Assembly: GCA_031409775.1 (NCBI GenBank)
Contig: JANNXY010000009.1
Location: 1 to 31,328 of the forward strand
Origin: JANNXY01 sp031409775
GTDB lineage: Bacteria; Patescibacteriota; Minisyncoccia; Phycocordibacterales; CAIZIN01
Reading direction: 5' to 3'
DNA: 31,328 nt
Numbering within the stretch: the first letter of the stretch is position 1; each line of letters begins with the position of its first letter. The notes under the pieces were generated by a model. The model did not search any database and had not been told where the DNA came from. It saw only the letters and a program-made list of their open reading frames with translations. This document shows, in pieces, positions 7,639-13,526 of this stretch. Both the position numbers and the translations under genes were made by a program.

Positions 7639-8766
7639 ATGAAAACATCCACTCGATTGCTTACCGCAATCCTCCTAACCCTCACCTGTTTCACATTCCC
7701 TGGCAAGGGAAATGCACAAGATACGACCGTTCGTATCTATCAATCAAAAGATGCCTGGTATGGTACCTACTACAACAAATCCACCGTCGGCAACACCAAC
7801 AACATCCGCATCGGCGGATGGGGAGATGCCTATATCGGATTATGGCATTTCGACACGGATGTAATCCCGAGAGGAAGCGTCATAAAAAGCGCCATTCTCT
7901 ACATCTTTCCAGATGCAACCCTGAATAACGGATTGAATCTGGTGAAATCTGCAAGGCTCTGGTTGCTCACAAATAAGTGGAACGAGAACGGGACTTCGGG
8001 AAGCAACTTCCAAGGATTCAGCTACGGCTCCTTCAATTTGATTAAAAGCACAGGCTTAACCGTTGACGGAGACTATGCGAAAAACATGGTGGATTGGTGG
8101 GTCAATGTGGACTACAACAATCTGCCTACCAACAATGGCATTGCCCTGGTTCCCGAGCAGACTAACAACAACTCCTTCAACTTTCCTTCGAGAGAGTCGA
8201 GTGGTACGAAGCCAAGGTTGCTGGTGACTTATGAAGGTTTGAAGATGCCACTGCCTGGTAATAAAAGTTGGAGAGTAAATACAGCTATTGGGGACAGTAG
8301 GCTGGCGTCTCATAGTGAAGCAAACTACTACTCAATTGATTTTGGCGCTCGTTCGGCCAACAACGCAAATGAAACCAATGTTCCTGTGTATGCAGCTGGT
8401 TCTGGTATTGTGACAACCTCGGCTTACAATCCCCGACCTGCTAATGGCACTCAATCTAATGGGTATTATGTAGTGATTGACCACGACAGTGACAACGATA
8501 CCCGTACAGGAATTCAGACACGATATCTCCATCTGGCTGGCCAGTCTAGCTTGAGGGAAGGAAACAGGGTTACCAAGGGCCAATTTATTGGAACTATGGG
8601 TAAATCTGGCACTGATGCAATTCATCTGCACTTTGGAATCGCATATCGGGGTAGTAGTTCTAATTCAGGGTTATCTGGCACTACATTGAGTCAGATAAAG
8701 GTCGATGGAGTATTGCTCGGTGACTTCGTTGAGGGTAGTTTCTACCAGTCCACGAATACTAGATAG
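7639..8766 (+). CDS. Secreted DNRLRE-like and M23 (LytM) metallopeptidase
   Basis: The 375-residue protein has a signal peptide (MKTSTRLLTAILLTLTCFTF, cleavage after GNA, residue 26). Residues about 28-198 resemble a DNRLRE-type beta-sandwich: repeated aromatic strands, an IPRGSVIKSAILYIF segment and a final KPRLLVTY. Residues about 215-345 are an M23 lysostaphin-type peptidase domain. Likely zinc ligands are H225, D234 (in YYSIDFG) and H331 of HLHF, with H329 and H298 (YLHLA) as catalytic histidines. M23 enzymes cut peptide cross-bridges in peptidoglycan, of the producer during growth or of other bacteria. No wall-binding repeat is present. I see no clear promoter; the 209 bp upstream hold only short palindromes. 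A strong terminator follows. Confidence 0.8.
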   Translation: MKTSTRLLTAILLTLTCFTFPGKGNAQDTTVRIYQSKDAWYGTYYNKSTVGNTNNIRIGGWGDAYIGLWHFDTDVIPRGSVIKSAILYIFPDATLNNGLNLVKSARLWLLTNKWNENGTSGSNFQGFSYGSFNLIKSTGLTVDGDYAKNMVDWWVNVDYNNLPTNNGIALVPEQTNNNSFNFPSRESSGTKPRLLVTYEGLKMPLPGNKSWRVNTAIGDSRLASHSEANYYSIDFGARSANNANETNVPVYAAGSGIVTTSAYNPRPANGTQSNGYYVVIDHDSDNDTRTGIQTRYLHLAGQSSLREGNRVTKGQFIGTMGKSGTDAIHLHFGIAYRGSSSNSGLSGTTLSQIKVDGVLLGDFVEGSFYQSTNTR

Positions 8767-8777
8767 TACGATGAGTA

Positions 8778-8807
8778 GGTAGCAGAAACCTTTCTGTTAC
8801 CTTTTTT
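8778..8807 (+). terminator. Rho-independent terminator after the M23 peptidase gene
   Basis: An 11-bp stem (GGTAGCAGAAA with TTTCTGTTACC), containing one G-U pair that exists only on the plus strand, is followed by TTTTTT. It lies 11 nt after the peptidase stop and touches the end of the convergent gene. Confidence 0.8.
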
Positions 8808-9501
8808 ATTTTAGTAATCTAAAGGAGGTAAGCATCCTTGTTTGAATATCTCTTACTGCAGGAGTTTCTATTTTTCCTGTGGCTGCAAATACATCTCCAT
8901 TTTCAAAGTCACAATCATTTTGATTCGTATTGATTACTAGTTTACATCCAAAGTGTAGATCCAATACTTTTAATCTAGACATAATAAATCCTGAATCATT
9001 CCAGCCTTCATCTAAGAAAGCTAAGGTTGCGAACCTTTCATTAGTATTGAAAAGTGTCATATCGTATTGATGTTTTACCTTCTCGCTTAACAGAATATCT
9101 GAGGTTACTTTACCTACTTCCATAGACTCAGCACCATACCCAAAAGGATAGATCGTTACCAAAGTCTGATTACTTCGATGACCTAGAGCTGTGCTAGTCG
9201 CTTCTTTATAGAAAGTAATACTTGGATACCCAGGGTCCTCTGACTCCTGAATATACCAATTCGAAGGATACTCGATCTCAAATCTATATTTATCGTTAGT
9301 GTACTTTTTCCAAGTTGAAGTAGTGTTTGGGTCTGGTGGAATTATATTTAAAGGCACATCCACATGAAATACGCCCTGAGTTGATGTGGTATTTACTTGA
9401 TTATCTACCTCAACATCTTGAGTATTTTTGGTATAAAAATAGCCACCAAGGAATACAGCAATCACTAGACAAATAATAGCTATTTTGATTGATTTATTCA
9501 T
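8806..9501 (-). CDS. Membrane-anchored hypothetical protein
   Basis: I prefer the ATG at 9501 (231 residues) over the one at 9522, because TAGGT lies 4 nt before it, one of the few Shine-Dalgarno-like sites in the window. The protein starts with a short basic segment and one transmembrane helix (residues about 5-22), then a Thr/Asn-rich linker. From residue about 65 the globular part contains WKKYTNDKYRFEIEYPSNWY, a pattern seen in PsbP-like and other beta-rich domains of surface proteins. Two cysteines (in GCKL and NDCDF) may form a disulfide outside the membrane. The function is unknown. It may be co-transcribed with the ribonuclease gene 54 bp upstream. Confidence 0.6.
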   Translation of the reverse strand: MNKSIKIAIICLVIAVFLGGYFYTKNTQDVEVDNQVNTTSTQGVFHVDVPLNIIPPDPNTTSTWKKYTNDKYRFEIEYPSNWYIQESEDPGYPSITFYKEATSTALGHRSNQTLVTIYPFGYGAESMEVGKVTSDILLSEKVKHQYDMTLFNTNERFATLAFLDEGWNDSGFIMSRLKVLDLHFGCKLVINTNQNDCDFENGDVFAATGKIETPAVRDIQTRMLTSFRLLK

Positions 9502-9555
9502 GATACCTACATCATAGTCCAATATTGTAATATGTCCAGCCTCAACGAAATCTGA

Positions 9556-10929
9556 CTACATTAGTATTACTGTCTCCCCTTCTTGGGGATGGACAGCGGG
9601 GATATCTAGGTAGTCGTTTATACGTTGAGCGAGGAACATGGCGGAGCGTGTCTCACCCATTACGACAAAAACTTTTTTTATCTTGCCTTTGGTATGGCTT
9701 ACGAACTCTAGCAGATGCTCCGAGTCCTTGTGCGAAGAATATCCTCCGAGGACTTTTATATTGGCACGTACGGGGATGATTTCATTATAAATTCTAACAG
9801 ACTTGGCACCATCGGTGATCTGGCGGCCGAGTGTGCCTACAGACTGGTAACCCAGAAACAGTACTGTGTTCTGTGGAGACTGGAGAACTACCTTCTCGTG
9901 CCCTACTACCCGGCCACCACTAGACATACCTGAGCCAGCTATCACGATCTTGGGGTTGCTACTATGTAGGATCTCCCTAGATTGCATACCTGACTCGACT
10001 ATCTGTAGTCCAGGGAAGTCAAATATGTCGTCTCGGTCGGCTTCGGCACGAGCAACGGTGTTGAATTCTTTCTTGGCTCTCTTGTAGATCTCGGTTATCT
10101 TTATACCCATAGGCGAGTCTAGGAATACTGGTACCTGGGGGATTTCCTTTTTATTTATAAATTCATTTAGCTCGTGGAGTATGTCCTGAGTCTTCTCGAG
10201 CGAAAACATTGGTATTAGCAATGTACCCTTGCGAGCTAGAGCAGTCTTTATTTCATTCTTCAGATTTTCCTTGCGCATCGACGAGTCTGGGTGGTTGCGG
10301 TCACCGTACACACTCTCCATGACCATATAGTCTACATCAGTCACAGGCTCTGTATCTGGGAGTAGTGGCGAGGGCGAGTTGCCCAGATCCCCAGTAAATG
10401 CTATAACCCTGCTGCCCACAGTCATCTCGACTATCGCAGAGCCGAGTATATGTCCAGCGTCTCGTAGATATATAGATACACCTGGCGCTATCACAGATCG
10501 TGTGTGGTACTGCACTATATGCCACAGCTCTAGCGCCCGGGCAGCATCATCTGCTGTATAGAGTGGCTCTATATCACGCTTCTCTGCATCGTTACCTATG
10601 AGCCCTGCACTGTCTTGTAGCATTATCGGTGCGATGTCTCTAGTATAAGGTGTAGAATAAATTTTGCCTTTGAAACCTTCTTTGACCAGCTTGGGGATAC
10701 GGCCGATATGGTCTATATGTGCATGGGTCACGACGAGTACGTCGATGCTCGCAGGGTCATAAGGGAAAGGTGTGTAGTTTGCGAGTCGTGCTTCTTCCCC
10801 ACCTTGGACCATGCCACAGTCGATGAGGATTTTCTGATTATTGTATTCGAGTAAAAAGTTGGCTCCTGTGACCTCACCTACCCCCCCACAGAACGTAAGC
10901 TTAATTTGGTTTGGATTATTTTCTTTCAT
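9556..10929 (-). CDS. MBL-fold/beta-CASP ribonuclease
   Basis: I start at ATG 10929 (457 residues), where the family N-terminus MKENNPNQIKLTFCGGVGEV begins. The metallo-beta-lactamase zinc site is visible: THAHIDH (about 69-75), a further His in DAGHILGS and Asp in FTGDLG. The beta-CASP motifs are MESVYGDRNH, SGMSSGGRVVGHE and GGYSSHKD near the C-terminus. This architecture belongs to the CPSF73/Ysh1-like bacterial beta-CASP nucleases, which process or degrade RNA. It is not RNase J of the usual bacterial type, which is about 550 residues with a C-terminal domain. The ATG lies inside the end of the upstream membrane-protein gene (14-bp overlap), so translation is probably coupled. Confidence 0.85.
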   Translation of the reverse strand: MKENNPNQIKLTFCGGVGEVTGANFLLEYNNQKILIDCGMVQGGEEARLANYTPFPYDPASIDVLVVTHAHIDHIGRIPKLVKEGFKGKIYSTPYTRDIAPIMLQDSAGLIGNDAEKRDIEPLYTADDAARALELWHIVQYHTRSVIAPGVSIYLRDAGHILGSAIVEMTVGSRVIAFTGDLGNSPSPLLPDTEPVTDVDYMVMESVYGDRNHPDSSMRKENLKNEIKTALARKGTLLIPMFSLEKTQDILHELNEFINKKEIPQVPVFLDSPMGIKITEIYKRAKKEFNTVARAEADRDDIFDFPGLQIVESGMQSREILHSSNPKIVIAGSGMSSGGRVVGHEKVVLQSPQNTVLFLGYQSVGTLGRQITDGAKSVRIYNEIIPVRANIKVLGGYSSHKDSEHLLEFVSHTKGKIKKVFVVMGETRSAMFLAQRINDYLDIPAVHPQEGETVILM

Positions 10930-11317
10930 TCTTTTTATATTTAACATAAATAAAAACATAGGCGAAAAAGCTTCCAACAAGCGCTGCCCATACATCTGAC
11001 TGGGCATCGTAGATACTCTGTCCGAATGCTGCCGCTAGGCCGAGACCTCTCTCGACGAATTCCCACAATACAGCAACCACTGCTACAAACATCACCATAG
11101 ACAACCTACGAGTACTTCCATGTAGATTCCAGAGGAGTATTTTTCTAACATTTACAAAAGAGATAAATAATAACCCAAGGAAAACTCCCAACAGGCCATG
11201 TACAATCATATCACTCCAGCTGTAGATCCAATAGAGCGAGAAATAAGTTAGAAACGTGTGTAGGAGTAACATTATTAGGAAGACTTTCAGAGCATTTTTC
11301 AATATAGCTGTATTCAT
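10916..11317 (-). CDS. VanZ/DUF2238-like small membrane protein
   Basis: The start at ATG 11317 gives 133 residues; a TATAAT box ends exactly 6 nt before it, arguing against the frame reaching 11344. Four hydrophobic helices are predicted. Conserved-looking polar positions sit at helix ends: SDMIVHGLLGVFLGL, LWEFVERG and YDAQSDVWAALVGSFFAY. That pattern (His after helix 2, WEF in helix 3, D-x-x-x-D-x-x-x-N/A before helix 4) resembles VanZ-like and DUF2238 membrane proteins, whose biochemical role is largely unknown. Its 3' end overlaps the beta-CASP nuclease gene. It is divergent from the lysozyme-like gene. Confidence 0.6.
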   Translation of the reverse strand: MNTAILKNALKVFLIMLLLHTFLTYFSLYWIYSWSDMIVHGLLGVFLGLLFISFVNVRKILLWNLHGSTRRLSMVMFVAVVAVLWEFVERGLGLAAAFGQSIYDAQSDVWAALVGSFFAYVFIYVKYKKNERK

Positions 11318-11323
11318 ATTAAA

Positions 11324-11338
11324 ATTATACACTATAAT
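11324..11338. promoter_or_regulatory. Pair of divergent leaderless -10 boxes
   Basis: The 27 bp between two divergent genes contain two perfect TATAAT boxes: minus strand at 11329-11324 and plus strand at 11333-11338. Each ends exactly 6 nt before its own ATG (11317 and 11345). Transcription would start at the A of the start codon on both sides. The -35 boxes would fall in the opposite gene's first codons and are weak. Confidence 0.6.
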
Positions 11339-11344
11339 CATCAT

Positions 11345-12145
11345 ATGAAATACATAATATACCTATTCGCCATAATAGGGTTCGTACTAGTCGCAGGCTA
11401 TACCGCACAGATCCTAGGATTCACCAAGGCCAAGAGCGCTATTGACGTCCAGCAGGACACATTTATAGCCGGTGGTCAGAATGCTACATCTACGTCTTGG
11501 AACCAGGGTGAGGAGTGGCAGGTATTCCTCGCAGCATTGCGCAAAGACTCTGGCATAATCACCCGATCAGCCCAAGCGTCAGATACAGACCCCCGAGTGA
11601 TAGTATCGATACTCGCAGTAGAGCAGCTACGACTATTCCACACCGAACGCGAATATTATGAAAGAGTATTTGCTCCGCTCAAAATCCTCGGGGTCCAGAG
11701 TCAGTTCTCGTGGGGTGTGATGGGTATAAAGAAAGAAACTGCAGAGGCAGTCGAGAACAATTTAAAAAATAAAGATTCGATCTATTATCCTGGTGAAAGG
11801 TATGAGAAACTGCTCGATTTCAATAACGATAATGATAGGGACAATGAAAGATACCTGCGTATCACTGACCAGCACGAGAGGTACTATTCGTATCTATATA
11901 CTGGATTATTCATAAGGGAGATACTTGCGGGTTGGGATAGATCTGGCTTCCCAATCGATACCAAGCCAGGTGTCATAGCAACATTATTCAATCTAGGATT
12001 CGATAAATCCGTGCCCAAACCAGACCCACAGATAGGTGGAGCGATCATCGAGATAGACGGCAAGAGCTATACATTCGGAGGGTTGGCAGAGAGTGTCTAC
12101 TATTCAAATGAGTTTATAGATCTGTTCCCTAAATCGCCTAAATAG
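11345..12145 (+). CDS. Exported lysozyme-like (DUF1402-like) protein
   Basis: The 266-residue protein has an N-terminal hydrophobic segment (MKYIIYLFAIIGFVLVAGYT) acting as a signal or anchor. Residues about 70-255 contain SDTDPRVIVSILAVEQLRLF, where E93 sits where lytic transglycosylases have their catalytic Glu, then FSWGVMGIKKETAEAVE and a C-terminal GVIATLFNLGFDK plus YTFGGLAESVYYS. This combination resembles the DUF1402 family, which has a lysozyme-like helical fold. Cleavage of peptidoglycan glycan strands is plausible but not shown. The stop codon lies inside a long hairpin terminator. Its divergent partner is a membrane protein with a matching leaderless promoter. Confidence 0.6.
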   Translation: MKYIIYLFAIIGFVLVAGYTAQILGFTKAKSAIDVQQDTFIAGGQNATSTSWNQGEEWQVFLAALRKDSGIITRSAQASDTDPRVIVSILAVEQLRLFHTEREYYERVFAPLKILGVQSQFSWGVMGIKKETAEAVENNLKNKDSIYYPGERYEKLLDFNNDNDRDNERYLRITDQHERYYSYLYTGLFIREILAGWDRSGFPIDTKPGVIATLFNLGFDKSVPKPDPQIGGAIIEIDGKSYTFGGLAESVYYSNEFIDLFPKSPK

Positions 12146-12177
12146 AAAAACCGTTTCGCTAAGAAACAGTTTTTCTA
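12143..12177. terminator. Bidirectional hairpin terminator
   Basis: A 15-bp stem with a GCTAA (TTAGC on the minus strand) loop has U-rich 3' arms on both strands. The single imperfect pair is G-U when read on the minus strand but A-C on the plus strand, so the stem is better suited to the minus-strand RNA. It overlaps the TAG of the plus-strand gene and closes the minus-strand RNA gene. Confidence 0.7.
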
Positions 12178-12305
12178 TTAGAGTTACAGAGGCGTAAACT
12201 TAGCTTTGGTAGCTAAGTGGGTGTTCGCAGATGAAGAGCAAGCTCCTCAACAATGTAAAACTCCCTTAAAAACGGTTAGCAAAGTTTTACGCGTACTGTA
12301 ACCCT
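12144..12305 (-). ncRNA. Candidate structured small RNA, about 160 nt, class unknown
   Basis: The region has no credible protein frame but a multi-branched fold. P1 pairs GTTACAG (12302-12296) with CTGTAAC (12189-12183) and continues, after a short internal loop, with GCGTAAA (12292-12286) against TTTACGC (12198-12192). Inside, GAGGAG-CUUG-CUCUUC (12248-12233) forms a hairpin with a CUUG tetraloop, extended outward by GGGaGTT/AACaCCC. ACTTAGCT-ACCAA-AGCTAAGT (12218-12198) forms a perfect 8-bp hairpin. An alternative perfect helix GTAAAACT/AGTTTTAC (5' half) competes with the inner part of P1. Both imperfect pairs (in the CUUG hairpin and the terminator) are G-U only on the minus strand. A promoter precedes it and a terminator follows. 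It does not match my memory of 4.5S, tmRNA, RNase P or 5S RNA. Confidence 0.65.
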
Positions 12306-12311
12306 GCTTTA

Positions 12312-12339
12312 ATTATATTCTTTCTGTGGATGTTTGCAA
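12312..12339 (-). promoter_or_regulatory. Promoter of the candidate small RNA
   Basis: On the minus strand, TTGCAA (12339-12334), a 16-bp spacer and perfect TATAAT (12317-12312) predict a start at about 12305-12304, directly before the outer stem of the RNA. A run of eight C (minus strand) lies just upstream of the -35 box. Confidence 0.6.
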
Positions 12340-12355
12340 ATCGGGGGGGGTAGAG

Positions 12356-12961
12356 TTAAAATATTCCCTGAATATCTTTGTCATACAATATCTTTTCCTG
12401 ATGATGCGTATAGTCTACAATCTCGCCATCTCGGAACCAATGCTCGATCTCCTGCTCTGCTTCCTGTGGCGAAGACGATGCGTGTACGAGGTTTCTGATA
12501 GATCTGCCATCGCTTCCGGACATTTCATAGGAGTCCACTACATAGTCCCCGCGAATGGAGCCTATAGGCGATGACACTGGCTCTGTTCCACCAGTGATTT
12601 TACGTACAATCTCTACCGCATGAGCTCCCTGCCAGACCATGGCGATAAGCGGGCCAGAGGTCAGATAGCTCTTAAGAGTCTGGAGAATTACTTTACCTGC
12701 CTTATCTGGATCATCGATGTCGGGCACCAAACCTTTTTCCTTTATATTATTAATCGATTTCTCGCCGGCCTTGCGAATCCAGTCTGGATCAAATGTATAA
12801 TGCCTTTCTATAAATGACTCGGTAACTTTCATCATCTTTATGCCGATAAGCTTGAGGCCTGTACGCTCATATCGCTTCATAATCTCCCCCACTAGGGCGC
12901 GCTGGACGCCGTCAGGCTTTATTACTACAAGCGTGCGTTCTTCTTTGTGATGTTTGTTCAT
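12356..12961 (-). CDS. ndk: Nucleoside diphosphate kinase with insertion
   Basis: The ATG at 12961 gives 201 residues starting MNKHHKEERTLVVIKPDGVQ, the standard Ndk beginning (TLVxIKPDxVxR). The phosphate-accepting histidine is in NLVHASSSPQEAEQEI, a slight variant of NxxHGSD. The enzyme transfers the gamma phosphate from ATP to other NDPs by a phospho-His intermediate. The usual length is 130-150 residues; here about 30 extra residues (around GEKSINNIKEKGLVPDIDDP) interrupt the alpha-helical region and about 18 extend the C-terminus. It is 7 bp downstream of a coiled-coil gene and likely shares its transcript. Confidence 0.92.
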   Translation of the reverse strand: MNKHHKEERTLVVIKPDGVQRALVGEIMKRYERTGLKLIGIKMMKVTESFIERHYTFDPDWIRKAGEKSINNIKEKGLVPDIDDPDKAGKVILQTLKSYLTSGPLIAMVWQGAHAVEIVRKITGGTEPVSSPIGSIRGDYVVDSYEMSGSDGRSIRNLVHASSSPQEAEQEIEHWFRDGEIVDYTHHQEKILYDKDIQGIF

Positions 12962-12968
12962 GATTTTA

Positions 12969-13517
12969 TTATGCTGCTTTTTCTTCCAATTTGCTAATCC
13001 TAGATTCGTGATCTCTCCAGGCAATTCTCTGGCTGCCTAATTCTACTTGCACTGGCTCAACTATATTTTCAATTTTACTTACTGTTTTCTTTACTTCAAC
13101 CATATCAGTCTCTAGATTAAATAAAGATTTCTCGGTTTTGTCTCTGAAGGAGTTCATATCATAGCGAAAGCTATTAAATTCATCTTTCGAAACAGTTCTG
13201 ATTATTACATCTGCAAATCCAGCCTGCATCATTATAGCTAAACCTTCAATTTTCTCATCCACCATTCCCTCTAGCAAACCATTGTTACCAACTATCTTTC
13301 GGTCCATAATCTCTCCTAGAACAACATTGTTACCCACTATTTTGTCCTCCATCATCTTTTCGAGAGTAATATTATTAGCCACTATTTTGGTATCCATCAT
13401 ATCCACTAGGATCTTGTTATTCTCGGCGAACAAAGCCTTGATATTTTCAAGATTTAATTCATTATTATTTTCGCTAGATTTCTCCTTCATCGCTATATTG
13501 TAACCCTCATTACTCAA
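12969..13517 (-). CDS. Coiled-coil protein with four 15-residue repeats
   Basis: The protein is 182 residues (start at 13517; ATG 13490 would give 173). Residues about 40-99 hold four tandem 15-residue units: MMDTKIVANNITLEK, MMEDKIVGNNVVLGE, IMDRKIVGNNGLLEG and the diverged MVDEKIEGLAIMMQA. A 15-residue period (four helical turns) fits a right-handed or mixed coiled coil. The C-terminal part (about 110-180) is a conventional charged coiled coil. There is no signal peptide, so it is presumably cytoplasmic. It lies 9 bp after the secretion-ATPase-like gene and just before ndk. I do not recognise the family; the function is unknown. Confidence 0.7.
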   Translation of the reverse strand: MSNEGYNIAMKEKSSENNNELNLENIKALFAENNKILVDMMDTKIVANNITLEKMMEDKIVGNNVVLGEIMDRKIVGNNGLLEGMVDEKIEGLAIMMQAGFADVIIRTVSKDEFNSFRYDMNSFRDKTEKSLFNLETDMVEVKKTVSKIENIVEPVQVELGSQRIAWRDHESRISKLEEKAA

Positions 13518-13526
13518 ATTGCAAAT

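Noticed and set aside
7605..7928. Plus-strand open frame starting ahead of the M23 peptidase gene
   Set aside because: It overlaps the peptidase in another frame and has His/Arg-rich random composition; the peptidase frame has a signal peptide and clear domains.
12183..12302. Integron attC site or miniature transposon from the nested inverted repeats
   Set aside because: The outer repeats read GTTACAG...CTGTAAC, the opposite arrangement to attC cores, and there is no visible target duplication; promoter, terminator and G-U pairs fit an RNA gene better.
12343..12350. Run of eight G as a phase-variation tract
   Set aside because: It is outside any coding region and only one allele is visible; it lies a few bases upstream of a -35 box, so an effect on promoter strength cannot be excluded but is unsupported.
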